Source of the DNA: Lachnospiraceae bacterium
GTDB lineage: Bacteria > Bacillota_A > Clostridia > Lachnospirales > Lachnospiraceae
Length of the DNA stretch: 13,441 bases
Assembly (NCBI GenBank): GCA_017435025.1
Contig: JAFSFU010000023.1
Span: forward strand, 1-13,441
Direction: 5' to 3'
Shown: positions 7,412 through 13,441 of the stretch, in pieces
Layout: the number at the start of each line of letters is the position of its first letter
How positions within the stretch are numbered: position 1 is the stretch's first letter
Made by a program: the position numbers and the translations under genes
The notes under the pieces: model-generated
Told to the model about the DNA's origin: nothing
Database searches by the model: none
The model's input: only the letters and a program-made list of their open reading frames with translations

Positions 7412-8463
7412 GTTTACGGCAAATGATCAGTTGGGTATTCCTGTCGTGGAAACGAATGTTGAGGCGTCCATTCTTTTTGATGGTGTTGCTGCTGCTTCCG
7501 ATCGGAACGATGCTGCTGCGTCAGGTTGAGCGGCAGGATGACGGAAAGATTGAGATTGCTCTGTTTGCGGATGGTGATGCGTGGAATGAAAAGGTGATAG
7601 AGAGTTTGGCTGACAGTGACGGTGCCTTTCGTTTTTTCATCTGCACGACTCGAGAAGAATTGGTGAATAAAGTAGCTGCAGGCGAGGCAGAGTGTGGATA
7701 TCTATTTCCTGCCGGATTGCATGAACGCCTGGATTCACATGATTATAAACGAGCGATCCGTGTGATCGTTTCGCCTGGCACAGTAACTGCGGATCTGGCA
7801 TCGGAGTCGGTCTTTGCTGGACTTTTCGAGGTGTATGGTCGGGAGCTGTTGGAAGAATACGTGACTTCCGGTGAGGTGTTTGACCATGCGGAAGATGCAT
7901 GGACGGCAATAGCGCATTTATATGATAAACATTTGGAAAACGGAAGCACGTTTGCTTTTTCCTATGAATCTGTAGAGGGAGGAAAAGACGAATCGCCGCA
8001 GATGCAGGCGGTATTTCCTGTGCGCGGAATCGGAGCGGTGCTGGTGTTTGTTATGGGCCTGGCCTCCGCGGTTATGGTGGCAGAAGATGACATGCGTGGA
8101 CTTTATGCTGCTGTGTCTGGTGGACAGAAGATGCTGATCCAGTTGCTCTGTATCGGTGCGCAGGTTGCAATCTGCTGCCTGATTTTTAGTTTATGCCTGG
8201 CGGCGGCCGGAGAATGGGGCAGTGAATCGGCAGGAGGGGCAGTCTCAGAGCTTATCCGATTAAGCGTTTACGGTTTCGGCGTTACTATCTTGAGTGGAAT
8301 GCTTTTGCGCGTGCTTAGAAAGCCGGCTGTTTTGGCCGGTTTGATTCCAATCTTTGTTCTGGGCAGTTTGGTAGTTTGCCCTGTATTTTTTGATCTCTCT
8401 GTATATGTACCGGTGTTGAAGAGCGTACGGTGGCTGTTTTTGCCCTGGTATTTCATTCGATGA
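7408..8463 (+). CDS. ABC-2-type transporter permease, second subunit
   Basis: This 351-residue membrane subunit has the same plan as the upstream permease: one N-terminal helix (about 21-37), an extracytoplasmic loop of about 165 residues, then helices at about 206-226, 243-266, 283-302 and 306-328. It ends in a Trp/Arg-rich tail (SVRWLFLPWYFIR) rather than a sixth helix. The two permeases are similar in architecture but clearly different in sequence, consistent with a heterodimer. Its start overlaps the upstream stop, so it is probably translated by reinitiation. It is the last gene of the block, and beyond it lie AT-rich DNA and a long palindrome. Permease family is supported by topology and context. 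Detailed family membership would need a profile search. Confidence 0.82.
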   Translation: MSLRQMISWVFLSWKRMLRRPFFLMVLLLLPIGTMLLRQVERQDDGKIEIALFADGDAWNEKVIESLADSDGAFRFFICTTREELVNKVAAGEAECGYLFPAGLHERLDSHDYKRAIRVIVSPGTVTADLASESVFAGLFEVYGRELLEEYVTSGEVFDHAEDAWTAIAHLYDKHLENGSTFAFSYESVEGGKDESPQMQAVFPVRGIGAVLVFVMGLASAVMVAEDDMRGLYAAVSGGQKMLIQLLCIGAQVAICCLIFSLCLAAAGEWGSESAGGAVSELIRLSVYGFGVTILSGMLLRVLRKPAVLAGLIPIFVLGSLVVCPVFFDLSVYVPVLKSVRWLFLPWYFIR

Positions 8464-8466
8464 TGG

Positions 8467-8508
8467 AAGTTTTTCATTTTCATTATAAGATTATAAAAAT
8501 AAAAACTT
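8467..8508 (+). terminator. Weak AT-rich hairpin after the ABC block
   Basis: AAGTTTTT (8467-8474) is the exact complement of AAAAACTT (8501-8508), with a 26-base AT-rich loop, starting four bases after the TGA. It lacks GC pairs and a clean T tail, so it is at best a weak or processed 3' end. The larger palindrome further on is the better terminator candidate. Confidence 0.3.
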
Positions 8509-8551
8509 ACATCTGAATGAAATATGCAAATAAACACAGGTGTGGTGTAGT

Positions 8552-8571
8552 GATATTTAAAGATATTTAAT
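8552..8571. repeat. Short tandem repeat, two copies of a 10-base unit
   Basis: GATATTTAAA is followed directly by GATATTTAAT, two 10-base units differing in the last base. It lies in AT-rich intergenic DNA and has no evident function. Confidence 0.5.
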
Positions 8572-8585
8572 TCAGTATTATAAAA

Positions 8586-8752
8586 AAAAATCGGTGTATC
8601 AAAGATGATTGCGTGGTTTTCGTAAAGTTCATCTGTGCTAGCTGCAACTGCGGAGCACTGTTTGAGTCCCGAAGAGACGAGTTGCGGGAGCAGTTGCTTA
8701 TAAGCGCACGGATGAACTTCGAAAACGAAGCTATCTTTGTACACCGATTTTT
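8586..8752. repeat. 167-nt imperfect palindrome between convergent genes
   Basis: The two arms pair in nested blocks: 8586-8598 with 8740-8752 (13 bp), 8600-8606 with 8733-8739 (7 bp), 8616-8622 with 8720-8726 (7 bp), 8625-8633 with 8711-8719 (9 bp), 8634-8638 with 8706-8710 (one G-U), 8644-8651 with 8690-8697 (8 bp) and an apical TCCCG/CGGGA stem (8667-8671 with 8685-8689). An A run precedes the left arm and a T run ends the right arm, so transcripts of either strand would end a long hairpin with U's. It sits between the ends of the ABC block and of hydA, so it could end both. It could also be a non-autonomous mobile element or a structured RNA. TTATA flanks both sides (8578-8582 and 8754-8758), weakly suggesting a target duplication. 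No protein is supported in the remaining DNA of 8464-8781. Confidence 0.88.
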
Positions 8753-8781
8753 GTTATATAATTACTAAATTAAATATTTAT

Positions 8782-10482
8782 TTACTTCCCATAATGCACA
8801 TGCAGCAGTTCATGTGCGCGATCCTTGAGCAGTCCGTTTTCGTACAGGTTTGTTACGACAGGGTTCTCATCGGAACGTTTTACCAGTGCGCTTCGGTCGG
8901 TTCTGTAAAGACCGGATGCGCGCTTTTCTTTTGCATCCAGGAATGCTTCCGGCTGGCCGGCACCGCCGATACAACCGGTCGGACATGCCATCACTTCCAC
9001 GAAATCGAAGTGTTCGTCACCGTTTTCAATCATCTGGATCAGTTTCTCTGCATTGCCAAGACCGCTGACAACGGCTGCGCTTACGGTTCTGTCGCCGATT
9101 TCCATGGAGAAGGTTTTACATCCTTCAAGGCCACGGACGCCGGAGTAACGGATATCCTGGAGAGCTGCATTGCTGCGCTCTGCGAGACGACGAAGAGCTG
9201 CCTCTGTTACACCGCCGCTGGCGCCGAAGATTACGCCGCCGCCGGAACGGATGGAGAATGGCTGGTCCGGTGCAGTCGGTTCCAGATCTGCGAACTGGAT
9301 ACCCAGTTCACGGATCATGTTTGCCAGCTCTTTGGTTGTCAGAACTGCATCGATATCCGGATTGCCGTTTCGGATGAATTCTTCACGCTCGGCTTCCATT
9401 TTCTTTGCAGTACATGGCATGATCGCTACGTTGAATGTCTCAAGACCGCATTCCTCATCGGACGGCTTGTAGTATTCTTTCAGAACAGCACCGAACATCT
9501 GCATCGGAGATTTGCTTGTGGAGATATACGGTAACAGTTCCGGGTGTTTGTTTTCTACATATTTGATCCATGCCGGGCAGCAGGATGTGAATAACGGATA
9601 TTTGCGTTCCTCATTCTTTGCGAGGATCTCAGCCAGCTCGTTGGTCTCTTCCACGATGGTGATATCGGCACTGACACTGGTATCGAAAGCCAGATCGAAA
9701 CCGATCATATGGAGTGCGGTGTAGATCTTGTAGATGCTGTTTTCACCCGGTTTCATGCCAAATTCTTCACCGAGCGCTACACGGACAGCCGGAGCTACCT
9801 GAGCGATCACACGCTTTTTCGGATCAAAGATTGCCTGCCACACTTTTGCATGAGACTTTTTGATGGAGATCGCACCGGTCGGACATACGGCGGCGCACTG
9901 ACCGCAGTTGACACATTCAGTCTGAGCCAGTTTACGGTTGAATGCCGGAGATACCTGCATGTTGGAACCGCGGTGAACGAAGTCAATGGCACCTACATGC
10001 TGGGTTTCGTTGCACATACGTACACAGTCACCGCAGAGGATGCATTTGTTCATATCGCGGATGATCGCCGGAGAGGAATCATCGATCTCATAGTTCGGGC
10101 GAGTGTCCTGGAAACGCACGCGGTACAGGCCGAAACGTCTTGCCAGAGCCTGCAGCTGACATTTCTGGTTCTTGTCGCAGACAGTGCAATCTCTGCAATG
10201 GGATGCTAAGAGCAGTTCCAGGATCATTTTTCTGTGATGATGAAGTTTCGGTGTGTTGGTGCGAATCTTCATCTTGTCCTTCGGCGGAGTGGAGCAGGAG
10301 GCGATGATGTTGCCTCTCTCATCCTCAACCACGCACATACGGCATGCGCCGTAGATGGACAGGTCTGTATAATAACAGAAGGTCGGAATATGGATACCGA
10401 CTTTTCGGATTACCTGAAGAATATTTTTTTCGTCTGTGAACTCAGCGCGGAGTCCGTCAATGATCATATATTTATTTGCCAT
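8782..10482 (-). CDS. hydA: [FeFe]-hydrogenase catalytic subunit HydA of the bifurcating type
   Basis: This is the cytoplasmic subunit that makes or consumes H2 at the H-cluster. Domains in order over 566 residues: a plant-type [2Fe-2S] domain (C36, C47, C50, C63), a His-Cys3 [4Fe-4S] site (H95, C99, C102, C108), two ferredoxin-type [4Fe-4S] clusters (C147/150/153/157 and C190/193/196/200) and the H domain with its three signatures. L1 is TSCCPAW (299-305), L2 is MPCTAKK (355-361) and L3 is ACPTGCIGGAGQP (499-511). By comparison with CpI, C302, C357, C500 and C504 hold the cluster and C301 is the proton-relay cysteine. All are intact. The ATG at 10482 follows AGGAGGA (10491-10497), which overlaps the hydB stop. 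The neighbouring hydB and hydC show this is the NAD(H)-linked, multimeric type and not a stand-alone enzyme. Maturases (HydEFG) are not in the window. Confidence 0.95.
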   Translation of the reverse strand: MANKYMIIDGLRAEFTDEKNILQVIRKVGIHIPTFCYYTDLSIYGACRMCVVEDERGNIIASCSTPPKDKMKIRTNTPKLHHHRKMILELLLASHCRDCTVCDKNQKCQLQALARRFGLYRVRFQDTRPNYEIDDSSPAIIRDMNKCILCGDCVRMCNETQHVGAIDFVHRGSNMQVSPAFNRKLAQTECVNCGQCAAVCPTGAISIKKSHAKVWQAIFDPKKRVIAQVAPAVRVALGEEFGMKPGENSIYKIYTALHMIGFDLAFDTSVSADITIVEETNELAEILAKNEERKYPLFTSCCPAWIKYVENKHPELLPYISTSKSPMQMFGAVLKEYYKPSDEECGLETFNVAIMPCTAKKMEAEREEFIRNGNPDIDAVLTTKELANMIRELGIQFADLEPTAPDQPFSIRSGGGVIFGASGGVTEAALRRLAERSNAALQDIRYSGVRGLEGCKTFSMEIGDRTVSAAVVSGLGNAEKLIQMIENGDEHFDFVEVMACPTGCIGGAGQPEAFLDAKEKRASGLYRTDRSALVKRSDENPVVTNLYENGLLKDRAHELLHVHYGK

Positions 10483-10490
10483 TTTTAATC

Positions 10491-10497
10491 TCCTCCT
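10491..10497 (-). promoter_or_regulatory. Ribosome binding site of hydA overlapping the hydB stop
   Basis: On the minus strand AGGAGGA (10497 to 10491) precedes the hydA ATG by 8 bases and shares bases with the TAG of hydB (10498-10496). A ribosome finishing hydB therefore stops on the start signal of hydA, which favours coupled translation. Confidence 0.75.
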
Positions 10498-12406
10498 ACA
10501 CTTCTTTCACAGCGCCGAACGGACAGCCGTCCACACAGGCGCGACATTTGATACATTTTGCCGGATCGATCACATGCGGCTGTTTTACTGTGCCGCTGAT
10601 GGCACCGACCGGACACATTCTTGCACACTTTGTACATCCCTTACATTTCTCCGGATCGATCTGGAGCGTGATCAGAGCGGAGCACTGACCGGCCGGACAT
10701 TTCTTGTCTACAACATGCGCCAGATACTCGTCACGGAAGTACTTTAAAGTACTGCTGACCGGAGACGGAGCAGATTTTCCGAGACCGCAGAGAGCTGTTT
10801 CGGAGATGGTGTCGGACAGCTCTTCCAGAAGCTGGATGTGCTCCATCGTGCCGCGTCCTTCTACGATATCAGTGAGAAGTTCCAGCATACGTTTTGTACC
10901 CTCACGACACGGCACACATTTACCGCAGGACTCGTTCTGGGTAAAGTTCATGAAGAAACGGGCAACCTCGACCATACAGCTCTTGTCGTTCATGACAACG
11001 AGACCGCCGGAACCGATCATGGCTCCAACTTTCTGCAGGGAGTCGAAATCCAGATGCATATCCAGATGGTTTTCGGTCGGAGTGATGCAGAGACATCCGC
11101 CGGACGGACCGCCGATCTGAACGGCTTTGAACTCGCCGCCTTTGACACCGCCGCCGATGTCGTAAATAACCTCGCGGAGTGTGGTTCCCATCGGAACTTC
11201 GATCAGACCGGTGTTGTTTACGTTGCCTGTAAGTGCAAATGCTTTTGTACCATGATTGTTGTCCGGACCGATGGTCTTGTACCATGCAGAACCTTTGGTG
11301 ATGATCGGAGCAACGTTGCAGTAAGTTTCTACGTTATTTAATACGGTTGGTTTGTTGAAAAGACCCTGCTCGGTGGTACGCGGCGGTTTTACTCGCGGCA
11401 TACCGCGGTTGCCTTCGATGGAAGCGGTGAGGGCGGAACCTTCACCACATACGAATGCGCCGGCACCCTGGCTGATCTTAATATCAAAATCAAAACCGGA
11501 ATTTAAAATGTTTTCGCCCAGAAGACCGTATTTCTTTGCCTGTTCGATGGCTGTCTGCAGTCTTGCAACGGCTAACGGATATTCGGCACGCACATAGATG
11601 TAGCCGTTGTGGGCGTTGGTTGCGATACCGGCGATGATCATGCCTTCTAAAATACGGTGCGGATCACCTTCCATCATGGAACGGTCCATGAATGCACCCG
11701 GGTCACCTTCATCACCGTTACATACGACATATTTTTCAGTCTCTGTCTGGCGGAGCACCTGGCCCCACTTGGTTCCGGTTGGGAAACCGCCGCCGCCGCG
11801 TCCGCGGAGTCCGGCTTCGCTGATCTCGTTTACGATGTCGCCCGGAGTCATATCAAACAGGGCTTTTTCGAGGGCAGTATATCCACCTTCTGCAATGTAC
11901 TCTTCGATGGACTCGGCATTGATATGGCCGCAGTGTTCCAGAGCCACCCGGGTCTGCTGCTTGTAGAACGGGATATCGTCCTGTTTCTGGTACGCTTTGC
12001 CGTCTTTGTCGCGGTAAACCAGACGATCGACTACTTCGTCATTTAAAATACTCTGTTCGATGATATCTTCGCAGTCTTCCGGTTTTACTTTGATGTAAAG
12101 CCAGCCCATCGGCTCGATGCGAAGAAGCGGTCCCATCTCGCAGAAGCCGTGGCATCCGCTCTTTTTCAGACCAACGCTTTCTTCGTGGTTATGTTCATGG
12201 ATATCTAATTTTACGGTACATTTGATGCCGCGCTCGTTTAAGAGTTCCTGCATTCTGTCATAAATCTTTAAGGAGCCGCCTGCAACACAGCCGGTACCGC
12301 CACAGATTAGGATCTGCTTTTTCTGGGCATTCAGGGCCTGCTTGAATTCGGTTCTTCTGAGAGCCAGTTCTTCACGGCTTTCAATACGGTAGCTGAACAT
12401 CTTCAT
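10496..12406 (-). CDS. hydB: Bifurcating [FeFe]-hydrogenase subunit HydB, NuoF-like
   Basis: This flavoprotein subunit binds NAD(H) and FMN and is thought to be where electrons are split or joined between NADH and ferredoxin. Its 636 residues hold, in order, a thioredoxin-like [2Fe-2S] domain (C35, C40, C85, C89), the NADH-binding glycine motif GRGGGGFPTG (202-211), the FMN-site segment NGDEGDPGAF (230-239), a NuoF-type [4Fe-4S] site (C494, C497, C500, C540), a CPAGQC pair (C570, C575) that may bind metal, and a C-terminal 2x[4Fe-4S] ferredoxin domain (C588/591/594/598 and C618/621/624/628). Both ends carry the extra clusters expected of HydB and absent from plain NuoF. Its ATG shares one base with the hydC stop (TAATG), with GGAGG upstream, so the two are translationally coupled. 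All cluster ligands are present. Confidence 0.95.
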   Translation of the reverse strand: MKMFSYRIESREELALRRTEFKQALNAQKKQILICGGTGCVAGGSLKIYDRMQELLNERGIKCTVKLDIHEHNHEESVGLKKSGCHGFCEMGPLLRIEPMGWLYIKVKPEDCEDIIEQSILNDEVVDRLVYRDKDGKAYQKQDDIPFYKQQTRVALEHCGHINAESIEEYIAEGGYTALEKALFDMTPGDIVNEISEAGLRGRGGGGFPTGTKWGQVLRQTETEKYVVCNGDEGDPGAFMDRSMMEGDPHRILEGMIIAGIATNAHNGYIYVRAEYPLAVARLQTAIEQAKKYGLLGENILNSGFDFDIKISQGAGAFVCGEGSALTASIEGNRGMPRVKPPRTTEQGLFNKPTVLNNVETYCNVAPIITKGSAWYKTIGPDNNHGTKAFALTGNVNNTGLIEVPMGTTLREVIYDIGGGVKGGEFKAVQIGGPSGGCLCITPTENHLDMHLDFDSLQKVGAMIGSGGLVVMNDKSCMVEVARFFMNFTQNESCGKCVPCREGTKRMLELLTDIVEGRGTMEHIQLLEELSDTISETALCGLGKSAPSPVSSTLKYFRDEYLAHVVDKKCPAGQCSALITLQIDPEKCKGCTKCARMCPVGAISGTVKQPHVIDPAKCIKCRACVDGCPFGAVKEV

Positions 12407-12888
12407 TATGCCTGCGCCTCCTTTTCGCGGATTTCTTTGATCATATCGCGTGCTTTTTCCGGAGTCATGGCCGGATATACCACGTCGTTTACGGTGCAGA
12501 CCGGAGCCAGGCCGCAGGCACCGAGGCAGGATACGGTTTCAACCGTAAATAACATATCGTCGGTGGTCGGTTTCTTTTCGGAAACGCCGAGCTGTTTACG
12601 GATTTCCTCCAGGATCGGAACGGATTTTCTTACATGACATGCAGTGCCGTCACAGACCTTGATCACATATTTTCCTTTCGGTTCCAGGGAGAAGTTTTCA
12701 TAGAAGGTGGCAACGCCATAGATCTTGGCATCGCTGATGCCAATCTTTTTGGCAACATAGCAAAGGGCTTCTTCCGGAAGATAGCGATATTCTTTCTGGA
12801 TGTCCTGCATGATGGCGATGACCAGAGACGGTTCATAATTGTGCGCTTTCAGGATTTCATCCAGCTTTTCATAACTGAGGTTATTCAA
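12406..12888 (-). CDS. hydC: Bifurcating [FeFe]-hydrogenase subunit HydC, NuoE-like
   Basis: This 160-residue protein is the small [2Fe-2S] subunit that completes the HydABC trimer. The N-terminal helical part is followed by the thioredoxin-like fold with cluster ligands C79 and C84 (CDGTAC) and C121 and C125 (CLGAC), and its length is normal for NuoE-like proteins. The start is a TTG at 12888. No in-frame ATG lies between it and the upstream in-frame TAA, and an AAGGAAGGGG ribosome binding site sits about 8 bases before it. The first internal Met (residue 27) would cut into the helical domain. It is the first gene of the operon, under a promoter overlapping a Rex-like inverted repeat, and its stop overlaps the hydB start by one base. 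Confidence 0.94.
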   Translation of the reverse strand: MNNLSYEKLDEILKAHNYEPSLVIAIMQDIQKEYRYLPEEALCYVAKKIGISDAKIYGVATFYENFSLEPKGKYVIKVCDGTACHVRKSVPILEEIRKQLGVSEKKPTTDDMLFTVETVSCLGACGLAPVCTVNDVVYPAMTPEKARDMIKEIREKEAQA

Positions 12889-12922
12889 AATAAGTTCCCC
12901 TTCCTTATATAATAAAAGAATA

Positions 12923-12954
12923 TTGTTAAAAACTTATCGTTAATTTTAACACAA
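12923..12954. promoter_or_regulatory. Rex-like inverted repeat over the hyd promoter
   Basis: TTGTTAAAAA (12923-12932) and TTTTAACACAA (12944-12954) form an inverted repeat. A tighter GTTAA-TT-TTAAC palindrome lies at 12939-12950. The half sites look like those of Rex (TTGTTAA, TTAACAA), the NADH-sensing repressor of clostridial redox genes, but the spacing differs from the usual four bases. The repeat covers the -10 box and the predicted start, where a repressor would block transcription. Rex itself is not in the window. Confidence 0.4.
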
Positions 12955-12971
12955 ATGCATTGAGGTGACAA
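12943..12971 (-). promoter_or_regulatory. Promoter of the hydCBA operon
   Basis: On the minus strand TTGTCA (12971 to 12966) and TAAAAT (12948 to 12943) are 17 bases apart, each one base from the sigma-A consensus. A TG one base before the -10 box makes it an extended -10. The start would be near 12936, leaving a leader of about 48 bases before the TTG of hydC. The -10 box lies inside the inverted repeat at 12923-12954. Confidence 0.72.
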
Positions 12972-13053
12972 GACAGGAGGTGGTTTACAAAACAAGAAGA
13001 AAAAACGAGGAAACTGAACAAAATGAGTTTTTAGAAAAAACAGGAAAACATGC

Positions 13054-13082
13054 TTGACATCTTGACAAGTCTGTGATAACAT
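13054..13082 (+). promoter_or_regulatory. Candidate rpoB promoter
   Basis: TTGACA (13054-13059) lies 17 bases before TAACAT (13077-13082), a perfect -35 and a four-of-six -10. A second TTGACA follows at 13062-13067, from a tandem CTTGACAT/CTTGACA repeat, but has no -10 box at the right distance. Transcription would start near 13089, about 90 bases before the ATG. Confidence 0.6.
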
Positions 13083-13178
13083 GAAATGTGCACTATTGTG
13101 GTGTCGTATGCCTATGGTATTACTATGCCCAAAAGTAAAAGTTTGATATATATATTAGAAAACAGGGGTGAAACGTCA

Positions 13179-13328
13179 ATGGAGAAAAGCAGAATACGTC
13201 CGGTGCCGGCCGGTAAGAGCGTAAGGATGAGCTACTCAAGACAGAAAGAAGTTCTTGATATGCCGAACCTGATTGAAATCCAGAAAGATTCCTATCAGTG
13301 GTTTCTTGACGAATGCAGGCGTTTTTAG
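13179..13328 (+). CDS. rpoB: RNA polymerase beta subunit, first 45 residues only, joined to unrelated DNA
   Basis: RpoB is the catalytic beta subunit of RNA polymerase. The first 45 residues, with [20 protein letters not shown] in the middle and ending SYQWFLDE at 13313, match the N-terminus of clostridial RpoB as I know it. AGGGGTG (13164-13170) gives a good ribosome binding site for the ATG at 13179. After the GAA codon at 13311-13313 the frame reads CRRF and stops at 13326-13328. RpoB should continue with more than a thousand residues, starting with a helix after WFLDEG. Since rpoB is essential, this is most likely a chimeric contig end and not a real truncation. No rplJ or rplL gene is next to it upstream; hydC is divergent there instead. 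Confidence 0.85.
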   Translation: MEKSRIRPVPAGKSVRMSYSRQKEVLDMPNLIEIQKDSYQWFLDECRRF

Positions 13329-13441
13329 AGGCTACCCCGCCCATCACCGTGAGAGAGGGCGAGGACTACATGAGCGCCGCCATGGCTAATTTGGATGCCG
13401 TGTTGGCACAACACCCGCAGTTGCATTACCTGAGCCCCGCC
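13314..13441. other. Foreign GC-rich tail after the rpoB junction
   Basis: This 128-base tail is about 60% GC by hand count, richer than the genes before it, and does not continue rpoB. From 13316 the plus frame is open to the window end for 42 codons (QAFLEATPP through QLHYLSPA). An ATG at 13313-13315 happens to precede it at the junction but lacks a ribosome binding site. The open frame probably comes from the inside of some other gene. I do not recognise the product. Confidence 0.7.

Noticed and set aside
8268..8744. 158-codon minus-strand frame across the palindrome into the second permease gene
   Set aside because: It translates the palindrome and then antisense of a permease, and has no ribosome binding site. 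It matters only as a hint that the palindrome produces spurious annotated proteins.
8464..8781. CRISPR array or tRNA in the only large non-coding gap
   Set aside because: There are no regularly spaced repeats and no tRNA cloverleaf. The structure is one nested palindrome plus AT-rich DNA.
8737..9534. 265-codon plus-strand frame opposite hydA
   Set aside because: It is antisense to the H-cluster domain of hydA, whose motifs are all intact, and has no ribosome binding site. It is a shadow frame.
12975..12983. Strong SD sequence AGGAGGTGG on the plus strand between hydC and rpoB
   Set aside because: No start codon lies at a suitable distance, and the next ATG (13023) gives only a few codons. 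It has no gene to serve.

Overview
The window looks like chromosomal DNA of an anaerobic Firmicute, most likely a Lachnospiraceae-type gut clostridium. This rests on the first 45 residues of an RpoB of that lineage's type, an electron-bifurcating [FeFe]-hydrogenase operon, AGGAGG-type ribosome binding sites, sigma-A promoters and a moderate GC content. The genus cannot be named from the sequence alone.

Layout. (1) Positions 2-1228, plus strand: a MATE-family multidrug efflux pump whose N-terminus lies outside the window, followed by a terminator. (2) 1328-2715: a single-gene transcription unit with a perfect-consensus promoter, a SARP/BTAD-type regulator and a strong terminator. The regulator ends in what looks like a degenerate GGDEF domain. 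(3) 2698-8463: a five-gene plus-strand block that appears to be one operon. It encodes a zinc-ribbon membrane protein, an ABC ATPase, a 557-residue membrane-anchored protein I do not recognise, and two dissimilar ABC-2-type permeases joined by an ATGA overlap. Its candidate promoter lies partly inside the preceding terminator. (4) 8464-8781: AT-rich DNA between convergent genes, dominated by a 167-nt imperfect palindrome. (5) 12971 down to 8782, minus strand: hydC-hydB-hydA, the three subunits of a bifurcating [FeFe]-hydrogenase, behind a promoter whose -10 box lies in a Rex-like inverted repeat. (6) 13054-13313, plus strand: promoter, leader and first 45 codons of rpoB. (7) 13314-13441: GC-richer DNA that does not continue rpoB, almost certainly a chimeric contig end.

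How the parts work together. HydABC would reoxidise NADH and reduced ferredoxin together to make H2 (or run in reverse), and the Rex-like site fits control by the NADH/NAD+ ratio. The ABC block has the parts of an exporter: one ATPase, two membrane subunits each with a roughly 165-residue extracytoplasmic loop, and two single-span proteins with large acidic extracytoplasmic domains. The adjacent BTAD regulator could control it, but that is inferred only from position.

The best candidate for an undescribed system is this five-gene ABC block with its regulator. The long palindrome is the best unexplained non-coding element.
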